Assembly: GCA_903847405.1 (NCBI GenBank) | Contig: CAINDP010000263.1 | Location: forward strand, 1 to 32,332 | Origin: an uncultured Myxococcales bacterium | Lineage (GTDB): Bacteria; Myxococcota_A; UBA9042; DTJE01 | Direction of reading: 5' to 3' | Length of the DNA: 32,332 nt | Part shown: positions 1-11,727 of the stretch, in pieces | Position numbering within the stretch: the stretch's first letter is position 1 | Layout of the letters: each line of letters begins with the position of its first letter | Position numbers and translations under genes: made by a program | Notes under the pieces: model-generated | Told to the model about the DNA's origin: nothing | Databases searched by the model: none | What the model saw: the letters and a program-made list of their open reading frames with translations, nothing else

Positions 1-253
1 GGGCCAGCAGGACGACCACGACCGCCAGGCCCCGGTCCGCCAGGTGCCGTGCCGCCACGAACCCGTCGCCGCCGTTGTTCCCGGGGCCGCACAGGACCAG
101 GGCGGACGGACGTCCGGACCCGCGCGCCATCGCCTGGGCCCGATCCGCCACGGCGAGGCCCGCCCGTTCCATCAGCACGATCCCCGGGATGCCCACGACG
201 TCGATCGTGTGGCGATCCAGGGCGCGCATCGTCGCGGCAGTGACCAGACGCAT
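1..253 (-). CDS. nnr: NAD(P)H-hydrate epimerase domain of Nnr (YjeF-type), 5' part only
   Basis: The frame starts at the ATG at 253-251 and runs off the left edge of the window, giving 84 residues. The N-terminus (MRLVTAATMRALD) is followed by a helix with the GIPGIVLMERAG segment and then by GPGNNGGDGFVAARHLA. That glycine/asparagine-rich loop is the hallmark of the YjeF N-terminal domain, which epimerises damaged NAD(P)H hydrate. In many bacteria this domain is fused to the C-terminal ADP-dependent NAD(P)HX dehydratase. The dehydratase part, if present, lies outside the window, so whether the protein is bifunctional cannot be seen. A weak GGCGGGA precedes the start. The gene diverges from the AMIN-like gene at 408. 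Identification is strong because the loop motif is unmistakable; only the full length is unknown. Confidence 0.88.
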   Translation of the reverse strand, partial: MRLVTAATMRALDRHTIDVVGIPGIVLMERAGLAVADRAQAMARGSGRPSALVLCGPGNNGGDGFVAARHLADRGLAVVVVLLA

Positions 254-351
254 TCCCGCCAACCATGGTGCCAGGCGCCCGAAGCATAGCCCGCGGCGCG
301 CGCGAGGGGAAGGTTCCTGCCTGCAAACCAATCCCGATCCTGTCATGGGTT

Positions 352-380
352 TTGCGCCGACCGGGAGGGGGAGGTATGAT
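352..380 (+). promoter_or_regulatory. Sigma-70-type promoter of the AMIN-like gene
   Basis: A -35 hexamer TTGCGC (352-357) and a -10 hexamer TATGAT (375-380) are separated by exactly 17 bp, about 28 bp before the ATG at 408. The 254-407 interval between the divergent nnr and AMIN-like genes holds this and no other structure that I can see. Confidence 0.55.
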
Positions 381-407
381 CACGCGGGTATCGAGCGCGA
401 GGTCGTG

Positions 408-1040
408 ATGCTCCGCAAGGTTCTTCCGGTTGCTCTCGCCGTGGTCCTCTGGACCGCGACGTCGGCGGCCCAGAACTCCTCCAGGAACCAGGACCAGAAG
501 CCGGCGGCCATCACCGAATCCGCGCCGCGCAGCGCCGCGGACGCGAAGAAGTCCAAGACGGGCGTCGTCGTGCTGGCCCCGGTGGAGGACGGCTTCCAGG
601 TGGCGGACGAGGGCGGGCAGATCTACACGGCCCGTGGCTACCGTGGCGTCGTACCGGGTGTCCGGGACCAGTCGGACGTGGCTGCCAAGCGGCCCGAGAA
701 CGAGGCGTTCGCCGCCACTCGCGCCATCGTCGAGTGGGTCGGCTTCCAGCCGTTCCCGACCTACTCCCGCGTGTTCATCCAGGTGTCCGGGCGGTTCGCC
801 TTCGCCGTCACCCGTCCCCGGCCCGACCGCATCGAGGTTCGCATTCCGGGCGCCGACATGTCGACGCCGAACGATTCCCGCCGCCTGGTGACCCGCGACT
901 TCCCGACCAGCGTCGACCTGGTGGAGATTTCCGAGGACGCCACCGACGGCGCCATCGTCGTGACGATTTCCCTGAAGCGGCCGGTCGGCTACCTGTATCG
1001 CCAGGAAGGCCGGTACGTTTTCATCGACATCGAGCCCTGA
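408..1040 (+). CDS. Exported AMIN-domain-like protein
   Basis: This 210-residue protein begins with a classical signal peptide (MLRKVLPVALAVVLWTATSAAQ, cleavage likely after Ala-Ala), then a polar linker of about 35 residues. The C-terminal half (about 115-210) is a beta-rich segment with YSRVFIQVSG, RIEVRIPGA and the terminal GRYVFIDIEP. This matches the pattern of the AMIN domain, a periplasmic beta-sandwich that in AmiC amidases and PilQ secretins binds peptidoglycan or targets proteins to the envelope. No amidase or secretin domain follows, so it is a stand-alone AMIN-like protein. The ATG at 408 was chosen because it opens the signal peptide and is preceded by GCGAGG; a GTG directly before it is an alternative. 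It ends 46 bp from the convergent spoVR stop. Domain assignment is moderate; the partner is unknown. Confidence 0.7.
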   Translation: MLRKVLPVALAVVLWTATSAAQNSSRNQDQKPAAITESAPRSAADAKKSKTGVVVLAPVEDGFQVADEGGQIYTARGYRGVVPGVRDQSDVAAKRPENEAFAATRAIVEWVGFQPFPTYSRVFIQVSGRFAFAVTRPRPDRIEVRIPGADMSTPNDSRRLVTRDFPTSVDLVEISEDATDGAIVVTISLKRPVGYLYRQEGRYVFIDIEP

Positions 1041-1066
1041 TATGCACGCACCGTCGCAGCCTTGAC

Positions 1067-1084
1067 GTACCCGTACCCGTACCC
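1067..1084. repeat. (GTACCC)x3 hexamer tandem repeat
   Basis: Three perfect copies of GTACCC lie in the 46-bp gap between the convergent AMIN-like and spoVR genes, ending 2 bp before the spoVR TAG. Possible slippage tract; no function can be inferred. Confidence 0.6.
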
Positions 1085-1086
1085 GC

Positions 1087-2568
<1,482 letters not shown>

Positions 2569-2570
2569 GG

Positions 2571-3692
<1,122 letters not shown>

Positions 3693-3709
3693 ACGTCACG
3701 TTGGAGTGC

Positions 3710-3782
3710 GCCCGAATCGACTCCGCCTCCGCCAGCGAGTTTCCCTTCTGGAAACCCGCCGGCTCCGTCTCCGTGTTCGGGC
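3710..3782. repeat. Palindromic dispersed element, copy A1
   Basis: A 73-bp element with ends GCCCGAA and TTCGGGC. It matches copy A2 at 72 of 73 positions. On the minus strand (the prkA transcript) the centre forms a 14-bp stem, GCCGGCGGGTTTCC against GGAAACTCGCTGGC with two G-U pairs and a 5-nt loop AGAAG. Between this and the 7-bp terminal stem lie purine-rich GGAG-containing arms. Confidence 0.88.
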
Positions 3783-3801
3783 GAGCTCAACCTTTCAATG
3801 C

Positions 3802-3873
3802 GCCCGAATCGACTCCGACTCCGCCAGCGAGTTTCCCTTCTGGAAACCCGCCGGCTCCGTCTCCGTGTTCGGG

Positions 3874-3874
<1 letters not shown>
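3802..3874. repeat. Palindromic dispersed element, copy A2
   Basis: The second 73-bp copy, 92 bp downstream in phase with A1 and separated from it by 19 bp. Its last base (3874) is also the third base of the prkA TAG stop, so the element abuts the end of the coding sequence exactly. It has the same ends, the same 14-bp central stem and a single substitution relative to A1. Confidence 0.88.
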
Positions 3875-5916
<2,042 letters not shown>

Positions 5917-5953
5917 TCCCGGTTCCTCCGAGAGGGTTTCCCCGATTGATTGG

Positions 5954-5961
5954 AGTGTAGC
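5954..5961 (-). promoter_or_regulatory. Extended -10 promoter element upstream of prkA
   Basis: On the minus strand the sequence reads GCTACACT, 38 bp before the prkA ATG, with no recognisable -35 box. This matches the KCTAYACT extended -10 preferred by sigma-S in enterobacteria, and yeaG is sigma-S dependent in E. coli. Whether this organism has a sigma-S is not visible here. The remaining 5962-6139 stretch between divergent genes holds no other structure I can support. Confidence 0.4.
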
Positions 5962-6139
5962 ACCTCGCCCCCCGGGGACCCGGAATGACGGGGGAAATAC
6001 GTCGGAAAAACAACGGGATGCGAGGGAGCCAGGGCCCCTGCGAAACCCCGGTTCATCGGGGGGTCAAAGGTCGTTGGATCGGGTAGGGGACGAACGATGG
6101 TAGGATTGCCCGCCGGCACCTTTCAAGCGGAGTCGCCAG

Positions 6140-7105
6140 TTGCGTCCTGGACCCGCCTCCTTTGTCGCGGTCGCGGTCCTCGTGGCCGTCGCTTCGAACG
6201 CTGCCGCCCGGGATCCGTCCGTGGACGCCGCCCTGGCGATGCTGGGGGGCGACCGCAGCCCGAAGGTCCGTGCCCAGGCGGCGTTGACCCTCCGGGCGGC
6301 GGGCGAGGAGCCGGACGTGCGGACCGGGCTGCTGGCGGCCCTGGGTGACGGGGATGCGATCGTTCGCGCTGCGGCGGCCAATGCCCTGGGCGCGGTGCCG
6401 CACACGGATGCCTTCGAGGCGCTTTCCCGGGCGGCCCGGGACCGGGATCCCCTGGTGGTGAAATGGGCCGGCTGGGCGTTGCGGCGGACGATGGCGTCCG
6501 CGCCGACCGTCCGCGTGGCCGACGTGAAGGTCGAGGTGACGGCGCCGGGTCGATCCGAGGAACTGGCCCGGGTCTTCGAGGGGGCGCTGCTGGGTGTCCT
6601 GCTGGCGAACGGCGGCCGGTTCGAAATCGATCGTGCGCGGTTGACGATGGACTTTTCGTCCGAGGGCGAAAAGTCGCCGCAGAAGGAACCGGAAGACGAA
6701 TCCCCCGACGATCGGAAGATGCTGGAACTGATGCGGCAGGGGAAGTTCGACGCCGCGGCGCTGGCTGCGGGCGAGGGCGAAAGCCTGGATGCGGCGCCGG
6801 TGACGGTGCGCCTGCTGGCCGATATCGACGCCAGGGACGCGGCGAACGGGGCGCTGGCCCGGGCCCGCCTTCGCGCGACCACGACCGATGGCGTCGTGGC
6901 CTGGGAGGTCACCGCCGAAGGCGCGGGACGGCCGCCCGTCATCCCGGAAGGCGAACGGGACGAGTACACGACGGACCCGAGGCCCGAGGACCTGAGGAAG
7001 GACGCCGTGGACGCGGCGGGCCTGGCCGCGGCGAGGGCCCTGGTGGCCGGCATGAAGGCTCCGGAGAGTCCGCCGGGAAGCGTCGGTGGTCGGACGGCGC
7101 GGTGA
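6140..7105 (+). CDS. Exported HEAT-repeat protein of unknown function
   Basis: This 321-residue protein starts at a TTG (6140) preceded by GGAG at 7 bp spacing. A signal peptide (FVAVAVLVAVASNAAAR) is followed by two or three HEAT-like helical pairs at about residues 27-120 (DRSPKVRAQAALTLRAAGEE, DGDAIVRAAAANALGAV, DRDPLVVKWAGWALRR). The rest is an alpha/beta region with VRVADVKVEV and GAL-LGVLLANGGRFEIDRA, and an acidic linker. HEAT repeats usually mediate protein-protein contacts; nothing indicates an enzyme. It is followed after 13 bp by the HAMP-like membrane protein gene, with which it probably forms an operon, so the two may act together at the envelope. I do not recognise the C-terminal two-thirds. 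Confidence 0.78.
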   Translation: MRPGPASFVAVAVLVAVASNAAARDPSVDAALAMLGGDRSPKVRAQAALTLRAAGEEPDVRTGLLAALGDGDAIVRAAAANALGAVPHTDAFEALSRAARDRDPLVVKWAGWALRRTMASAPTVRVADVKVEVTAPGRSEELARVFEGALLGVLLANGGRFEIDRARLTMDFSSEGEKSPQKEPEDESPDDRKMLELMRQGKFDAAALAAGEGESLDAAPVTVRLLADIDARDAANGALARARLRATTTDGVVAWEVTAEGAGRPPVIPEGERDEYTTDPRPEDLRKDAVDAAGLAAARALVAGMKAPESPPGSVGGRTAR

Positions 7106-7118
7106 AGGGGGAAACGTG

Positions 7119-7739
7119 ATGAACGATCGATCGGGCAAGGAACAGCGCCATCGCGTGATGGTGAACGCCGGTTTCCAGTTGAAGTACACCGTGCTGCTGG
7201 TGGGAGTGGCGGTGGCGCTGTGCACCGTGCTTGCCGTGCTGTACCGCGAGGTGCTCCGGGAGGAGCAGGCGCTGCTGGGACTGCGCACCTCGCCGGCGCC
7301 GACGTCGATGGAACTGGGCGCGTCCGACCGGGAGTTCGACGACGACCTCCAGGGGCGCGTCGAGATGGACGACCAGCGACGGATCCTGGCGCTGGCGGTG
7401 GCGGCGGCGGTCCTGGTGATCGTCCTGGCCTGGCTGGGCATCCACGTGACCTTCCGGGCGGCCGGGCCGACGCTGGCGGTTTCGCACATGCTGCGCGACA
7501 TGGCCGCGGGGGAGTTCGCCGGCCTGCGGCGCCTGCGGGACAAGGACTACTTCCGATTCCTGGAGGAGGATCTGTTCGCGCTGCGGGACGCCCTGCGGCG
7601 GGAGGCCGAGGAGGACGTGGCGGCGCTGGATGGCGCGCTGGAGGGCCTGGCGGCGGACGCCGATGGGGCGCGGCGTGCGGTTGCCCGGGATGCCCTGGCG
7701 GCCGTTCGGCAGCGGAAGGCGACCCGGTTCGGGCTGTAG
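7119..7739 (+). CDS. Membrane protein with two TM segments and HAMP-like domain
   Basis: This 206-residue protein has a first transmembrane helix at about residues 22-42 (KYTVLLVGVAVALCTVLAVLY). An extracytoplasmic stretch of about 45 residues follows, rich in Arg and Glu, then a second helix at about 88-110. A short HAMP-like segment (GPTLAVSHMLRDMAAGEF then LRDKDYFRFLEED) leads into a coiled coil to the end. The topology is that of the sensor-linker part of chemoreceptors and histidine kinases, but no signalling output domain follows, so this may be a stand-alone adaptor. ATG at 7119 is preceded by AAGGGGGAAA; an adjacent in-frame GTG at 7116 is an alternative. It sits between the HEAT protein gene and ribF with gaps of 13 and 18 bp. 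Confidence 0.75.
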   Translation: MNDRSGKEQRHRVMVNAGFQLKYTVLLVGVAVALCTVLAVLYREVLREEQALLGLRTSPAPTSMELGASDREFDDDLQGRVEMDDQRRILALAVAAAVLVIVLAWLGIHVTFRAAGPTLAVSHMLRDMAAGEFAGLRRLRDKDYFRFLEEDLFALRDALRREAEEDVAALDGALEGLAADADGARRAVARDALAAVRQRKATRFGL

Positions 7740-7757
7740 GCGGACGAGGCGGGCGCC

Positions 7758-8726
7758 GTGCCGGTGCACCGCCGTGATCGGATGACGATGCGATTGTACA
7801 GGGGGTTCGGGGCGCTGCCGGACGGCTTCGGGCCTTCGGTGGTCGCCATGGGCAATTTCGACGGGGTCCACCGGGGGCACCAGGCGGTCATCCGGGGCAC
7901 CCTGGCCTCGGCCCGCGCCCGGGGCGTGCTGGCGACGATCGTCACGTTCCACCCGCATCCCCTGCGAATCCTGGCGCCCGAGCGGGCCCCGGTCCTGATC
8001 CAGTCCCTGGAGGATCGGCTGGCCTGCCTGGATGCCTCGGGTGTGGACGCCGTGGTGCTGGTGCCGTTCAGTCGGCAGTTGGCCGAGGTGGGCGCCCAGG
8101 CGTTCGTCGAGGAGTTCCTGGTGCGCCGGTTGCGGTGCGTCGAACTGCGCGTGGGCGGCGATGCCCGCTTCGGGAAGGGACGCGCGGGCGACGTGGACCT
8201 GCTGCGCCATTACGCGGCGACCGGGGCGTTCGCGCTGAACGTGGCCGACGCGGTGGTGGACGGGGGCATTCGCGCGTCGTCCTCCGAGATCCGGCGACGG
8301 GTCCTCGCGGGGGACATGGAAGGCGCTGCGGCCCTGCTGGGCCGGCCGTTCTCCCTGGCGGGGGAGGTGGTGTCCGGCGCCGCCCGCGGGCGAGGCATGG
8401 GGTTCCCCACGGCCAACCTGCTTCCCGACGCGGCCATCCGTCCGGTGCCGGGGATCTACGCCGCGGTCGCTTCGGGTCCGGGGATCCGGGCCGTGGCCGC
8501 GGTGCACGTGGGGCCGATTCCGACCTTCCACGTCACGGCGCCGAAGGTGGAAGCGCACCTCCTCGATTTCCAGGGGGAACTGCTGGGGACGCGCCTGCGG
8601 TTGGAGTTCCGGACCCGCCTGCGGGGCGTGGTCACGTTCGCGAACGTCGAGGACCTGAAACGCCAGATCGCGACGGACGTCCAGGCCGCCCGGGATGCGG
8701 TCGGTGAATTGGAAGGTAGTCGTTGA
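7758..8726 (+). CDS. ribF: Bifunctional riboflavin kinase / FMN adenylyltransferase
   Basis: RibF phosphorylates riboflavin to FMN and adenylates FMN to FAD. The N-terminal nucleotidyltransferase domain shows GNFDGVHRGH (about residues 32-41, the HxGH-like signature) and ASSSEIRRRV (the SSTxIR motif). The C-terminal flavokinase domain shows GRGMGFPTANL with the PTAN motif, PGIYA, and KVEAHLLDF, which carries the catalytic Glu. Total length of 322 residues is normal. The GTG at 7758 has GAGG 8 bp upstream; in-frame ATGs at 7782 and 7788 are equally plausible, and the family usually begins near the latter (MRLYRG). The stop codon lies inside the -35 box of the rpsU promoter. It is likely co-transcribed with the two preceding membrane/export genes. 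Confidence 0.95.
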   Translation: MPVHRRDRMTMRLYRGFGALPDGFGPSVVAMGNFDGVHRGHQAVIRGTLASARARGVLATIVTFHPHPLRILAPERAPVLIQSLEDRLACLDASGVDAVVLVPFSRQLAEVGAQAFVEEFLVRRLRCVELRVGGDARFGKGRAGDVDLLRHYAATGAFALNVADAVVDGGIRASSSEIRRRVLAGDMEGAAALLGRPFSLAGEVVSGAARGRGMGFPTANLLPDAAIRPVPGIYAAVASGPGIRAVAAVHVGPIPTFHVTAPKVEAHLLDFQGELLGTRLRLEFRTRLRGVVTFANVEDLKRQIATDVQAARDAVGELEGSR

Positions 8727-8751
8727 CATCCGATCGGGCCTCGGCTATAAA
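8723..8751 (+). promoter_or_regulatory. Consensus sigma-70 promoter of rpsU
   Basis: TTGACA (8723-8728), a 17-bp spacer and TATAAA (8746-8751). This is the closest match to consensus in the window. The ribF stop codon TGA (8724-8726) is contained in the -35 hexamer. It gives a leader of about 30 nt to the rpsU start. Confidence 0.8.
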
Positions 8752-8789
8752 CCGCGTGCCCTGATACCCGGGAAGGGGGTGAGTTCACC

Positions 8790-9008
8790 TTGAATCCGAA
8801 GCAGTTGGAGTTCCGCCCGCTGGAAGTCACCGTTGCCGAGGGAGACGTGGGTCGTGCCCTGTCTGCCTTGAAGCGCAAGATGGCCAACGAGGGCCTGTAC
8901 AAGGAACTGAAGAAGCGTCGCTTCCACGAGAAGCCCAGCGTGCGTCGCAAGCGCAAGCAGCGCGAGGCAGACCGTCGCCGCAAGAAGTTGGTGGCGTTCG
9001 GCAGGTAG
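8790..9008 (+). CDS. rpsU: 30S ribosomal protein bS21
   Basis: This 72-residue basic protein carries the bS21 core: ALSALKRKMANEGLYKELKKRRFHEKPSVRRKRKQRE, split here into VGRALSALKRKMANEGL and KKRRFHEKPSVRRKRK. Helix, RR-F-EKP signature and C-terminal Arg/Lys tail are all present. bS21 binds the 30S platform near the anti-Shine-Dalgarno region. The start is the TTG at 8790. It is supported by an almost perfect ribosome site AAGGGGGTGA ending 7 bp upstream, and no ATG is available in frame nearby. A strong promoter directly upstream gives it its own transcript, and the cytochrome P460 gene follows after 43 bp. Confidence 0.95.
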   Translation: MNPKQLEFRPLEVTVAEGDVGRALSALKRKMANEGLYKELKKRRFHEKPSVRRKRKQREADRRRKKLVAFGR

Positions 9009-9051
9009 TGCCCCGCGGCGCGCCCCACCGTGTTGACGGAGGTGCTCCACA

Positions 9052-9552
9052 GTGCGCTGGCTCCTCGCGGCTCTTCTCCTCGTCCCCACCATCACTACGG
9101 CAAGTCTTTGTGGTTGCTCCGGTCCGCAGGATCGCAGGGCCGAAAACCGTGCCGAAACCTCGCCCTGGCCCGAGGACTACACGACCTGGACCCGCCTGAA
9201 CGACGCGCCAATCTTCCTGGAATCCGAACGCACCGCCAGGAACCTGTATGTCAACGCCACCGCCCTGGCCCGTTCCGGGGGCGACGGGGCCTCCTTCCCG
9301 GTCGGGTCGATCCTGGTCAAGGAAGAGCACCGGTTGGTGGCGAACCCCCAGGGGCGGCTGAAGGTGGGGGACGTGTTCCGCGTGTCGGTGATGTTCAAGG
9401 TGGGACGGGGCGAAACCAGCGGATGGGCCTTCAAGGCCTTCGATCCCCAGACCCGCCGCGAGTTCCCCCGGGACCGCGTGGACCCGGACGGCTGCTACTT
9501 CTGCCACGCCGATGCCTCGGCGCGGGACTACGTGTTCAGCAGGATTCGTTGA
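9052..9552 (+). CDS. Cytochrome P460-family lipoprotein (c-type haem motif)
   Basis: This 166-residue protein has a signal sequence with lipobox-like SLCGC at about residues 18-22, suggesting outer-membrane or periplasmic anchoring. It ends with GCYFCHADASARDYVFSR, a CxxCH haem-attachment site close to the C-terminus. The P460 pattern is visible: a beta-rich central part (FPVGSILVKEEH, FRVSVMFKVGRG, GWAFKAFDP) and a C-terminal CxxCH. Characterised P460 enzymes oxidise hydroxylamine or detoxify nitric oxide through a Lys-crosslinked c-type haem, but most homologues have no known activity, so only the family is claimed. The GTG start at 9052 is chosen on a clear GGAGGTG 7 bp upstream. It lies 43 bp after rpsU and ends 7 bp from the convergent merR gene. 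Confidence 0.82.
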   Translation: MRWLLAALLLVPTITTASLCGCSGPQDRRAENRAETSPWPEDYTTWTRLNDAPIFLESERTARNLYVNATALARSGGDGASFPVGSILVKEEHRLVANPQGRLKVGDVFRVSVMFKVGRGETSGWAFKAFDPQTRREFPRDRVDPDGCYFCHADASARDYVFSRIR

Positions 9553-9559
9553 CGCTGGA

Positions 9560-10222
9560 CTAGCCTTCCTCGGATTCGACGGCATCCAGGAACTCGCGCA
9601 GGGCGTGGCGGGTTTCGTCCAGGCAGCCGCGGGCCTCGGCCAGGCGGCTGCGGGCCGCGGCCAGTTCCTGCTCGACGGCATCGCGCCGCGAGCGGGCATT
9701 GTCGCGCTCCTGGGTCACGTCGGTCAGTTTCGCCTGCATCAGTTCGCGGTGACGCTCCGAGGCGTTCGCCCGGTCCCTCAAGGCTTCCCGCTCGCGCTCC
9801 AGCAGGGCGATGCGTTCGGCCAGGGCGTCGATCTCGGCAGGGGAGGGGCCCGCGGGAGCAACGCGTGCGGGCGGTGCGGCCAGATCCAGGTCCAGGAGGC
9901 CCTGCTCGGCGGCCACCCGCCCTTCCGCGGCGGCGTCCTCGGCTTCCATCAACCCCGGCAGGCGCTCCCGGGCCTCGCGCGCCGTCTGTCCCTCGACGTG
10001 CAGCAGGTGCCGGATGAGGCCCAGGGCCCGGACGTCACGACGCGAAAAGACGTGCTGGCCGGCGCGGGTCCGGGTGGGGCGTACGAAGGCCGCGAACTCC
10101 GCCTGCCAGTAACGAACGGCGGACGGGGCTACGCCGATGATGCGCGCCGCCTCACCCAGCTTGTAGAAGTGGGGTTCGGAAGTGGTTTCCGGAGGATCCT
10201 GTGGCCGGGAGGCGTCGCCCAT
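9560..10222 (-). CDS. MerR-family transcriptional regulator with long C-terminal coiled coil
   Basis: This 220-residue protein has an N-terminal MerR winged helix (about residues 18-88: FYKLGEAARIIGVAPSAVRYW, then GQHVFSRRDVRALGLIRHLL). After an Ala/Pro linker, a predicted coiled coil at about 130-215 is rich in Glu, Arg and Ala. No effector-binding domain or metal-binding Cys is visible, so a ligand cannot be proposed. A MerR gene directly after ihfA is a common arrangement in deltaproteobacteria-like genomes. The ATG at 10222 has GAGG a few bases upstream, and the gap to ihfA is 36 bp, so it is probably the last gene of the infC operon. Target genes are unknown. Confidence 0.87.
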   Translation of the reverse strand: MGDASRPQDPPETTSEPHFYKLGEAARIIGVAPSAVRYWQAEFAAFVRPTRTRAGQHVFSRRDVRALGLIRHLLHVEGQTAREARERLPGLMEAEDAAAEGRVAAEQGLLDLDLAAPPARVAPAGPSPAEIDALAERIALLEREREALRDRANASERHRELMQAKLTDVTQERDNARSRRDAVEQELAAARSRLAEARGCLDETRHALREFLDAVESEEG

Positions 10223-10258
10223 CCGACCTCGCCTTCAGTCTGGTTGAGGCACGGCGAC

Positions 10259-10537
10259 CTAGGAGTTGAGGATCGAGCGCAGCACCTGGCTGGGCTTGAA
10301 CGTCAACACCTTCCGGGCCGTGATCTCGAGGGGCCTGCCCGTCTTGGGGTTGCGACCCATGCGGGGACGCTTCGCCCGGACGGTGAAGGAACCGAACGAG
10401 GAGATCTTGACCTTCTCGCCGGTGACCAGGGCTTCCTTGATGACCTCGAGGATCGTTTCAACGATGGAGGCCGCTTCCTTCTTGGAAAAGCCGCCCAGCC
10501 GCTCGTACACGCCCTCGACGATGTCCGCCTTCGTCAT
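10259..10537 (-). CDS. ihfA: Integration host factor subunit alpha
   Basis: This 92-residue DNA-bending protein has the HU/IHF fold: MTKADIVEGVYERLGGFSK at the start, FGSFTVR, and the diagnostic GRNPKTGRPLEITARKV arm and core ending in TFKPSQVLR. The ITAR-V-TF-P form favours the IHF-alpha subfamily over HU. The ATG at 10537 is preceded by GGGAGGGA at 6 bp spacing. A GTG 21 bp further upstream would overlap the rplT end and is less likely. It lies 17 bp after rplT. In many relatives pheS and pheT sit between rplT and ihfA; they are absent here. Confidence 0.94.
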   Translation of the reverse strand: MTKADIVEGVYERLGGFSKKEAASIVETILEVIKEALVTGEKVKISSFGSFTVRAKRPRMGRNPKTGRPLEITARKVLTFKPSQVLRSILNS

Positions 10538-10554
10538 GGCCGATCCCTCCCTGC

Positions 10555-10905
10555 TCACGCCGTCGCCGTCTGCTGCACGATCCGGGCGAAGCCCTCGGGG
10601 TCGTGAACAGCGATATCCGCCAGGACCTTCCGATCGACCGTGACGTTCTTCAGCAGCAGCGCATGAATGAAGTCACTGTACCGCGTGCCGTTCATGCGGC
10701 AGGCCGCGTTGATGCGGACGATCCACAGGTTCCGGAAATTGCGCTTGTTCAGCTTGCGGTGCACGTAGGCGTAGGCCCACGAACGGTGGACCTGCTCGAC
10801 CGTGCGCCGCCATGTAGTGCGCCTGCGATCCCGGTATCCCTTCGCAAAGGCGAAGATCCGGTTCGTTCGCCGCCGCCGCTTGAAACCGCGTTTTACTCGT
10901 GCCAT
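10555..10905 (-). CDS. rplT: 50S ribosomal protein bL20
   Basis: This 116-residue protein begins MARVKRGFKRRRRTNRIF and contains AKGYRDRRRTTWRR, NFRNLWIVRINAACR and YSDFIHALL, the standard bL20 sequence blocks. It is an early assembly protein of the large subunit and in several bacteria represses the infC-rpmI-rplT operon. The ATG at 10905 has GGAGGAA 7 bp upstream. An in-frame extension further upstream has no family support. It lies 16 bp after rpmI. Confidence 0.97.
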   Translation of the reverse strand: MARVKRGFKRRRRTNRIFAFAKGYRDRRRTTWRRTVEQVHRSWAYAYVHRKLNKRNFRNLWIVRINAACRMNGTRYSDFIHALLLKNVTVDRKVLADIAVHDPEGFARIVQQTATA

Positions 10906-10921
10906 GACCAGCTTCCTCCAA

Positions 10922-11119
10922 TCAACCGCTCGGCAGAAGCCGGCGCACCTTCCCAAGATCGGCCGGGGACACCATGGACGTCTTCCCGAGGCGTGCCTTC
11001 CGCTTGGCGGATTTCTTCGTCAGGATGTGGCTCTTGAACGCGTTGCCGCGCTTGAAGCCGCGCCCGCCCGTCTTCATGAGCCGCTTTGCAGCAGCCCTAT
11101 TCGTCTTGATCTTCGGCAT
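10922..11119 (-). CDS. rpmI: 50S ribosomal protein bL35
   Basis: This 65-residue protein ([20 protein letters not shown], then [18 protein letters not shown]) is a full-length bL35. Its start codon lies inside the 3' end of infC with a 23-bp overlap in a different frame, so the two are probably translationally coupled. The ribosome site AGGGGGA lies within infC. Confidence 0.97.
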   Translation of the reverse strand: MPKIKTNRAAAKRLMKTGGRGFKRGNAFKSHILTKKSAKRKARLGKTSMVSPADLGKVRRLLPSG

Positions 11120-11672
11120 CCTCGTCCCCCTCTGCGTCCTTCTTCTTCGCGACCGGACCCTTGGAGGCCAGGTACATCGCCAGGAGCCGCCCTTCCATGC
11201 GGGGCGGGCGCTCCAGGGTCGCGACCTCCATCATTTCAGCGGCGATCTTCTCCATCGTCTGCAGGCCCAGGCCGGCAAACTGGACCTCGCGGCCCTTGAA
11301 GAACATCACGTACTTGACCTTGTGCCCTTCCATCAGGAATTCCTTGGCCTGCCGGGACTTCGTCGCGAGGTCGTGATCGTCCGTCTTGTAACGGATCTTC
11401 ACTTCCTTCAGCTGGACGATGAACTGGCGCTTCCGGGCCTCCTGCTGGCGCTTCTTCCGCTGGTACTTGAACTTGCCGTAGTCCATGATGCGGCAGACGG
11501 GGGGAACCGCCTGGCCGCCGACCTCGACGAGGTCGAGGCCCGCCTCCTCAGCCATCTTGAGCGCGTCCCACGTCGGGACGATCCCAACCTGCTGGCCTTC
11601 GGCACCGATGAGCCGTACCTCCCGGGCACGGATACGGTTGTTGATGCGGACCTCTTTATCCTCTACGACCAC
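11097..11672 (-). CDS. infC: Translation initiation factor IF-3
   Basis: This 191-residue protein contains [15 protein letters not shown] at the N-terminus, then the linker and C-domain blocks [26 protein letters not shown] and [14 protein letters not shown]. It controls start-codon fidelity and 30S recycling. The C-terminus carries an acidic tail (ending EDAEDQDE) beyond the normal end. The start chosen is the GTG at 11672, preceded by GAGAGGAG. The frame stays open upstream to a TTG at 11735, which would add 21 residues without family support. Rare start codons are usual for infC, which autoregulates through its own start; here the codon appears to be GTG. A tRNA-Val lies 72 bp upstream on the same strand. 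Confidence 0.94.
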   Translation of the reverse strand: MVVEDKEVRINNRIRAREVRLIGAEGQQVGIVPTWDALKMAEEAGLDLVEVGGQAVPPVCRIMDYGKFKYQRKKRQQEARKRQFIVQLKEVKIRYKTDDHDLATKSRQAKEFLMEGHKVKYVMFFKGREVQFAGLGLQTMEKIAAEMMEVATLERPPRMEGRLLAMYLASKGPVAKKKDAEGDEDAEDQDE

Positions 11673-11727
11673 GCACTCCTCTCGTTCCAGTGTTTCATGT
11701 GCGACCCACCCGAGGGCGACCGCTGCA

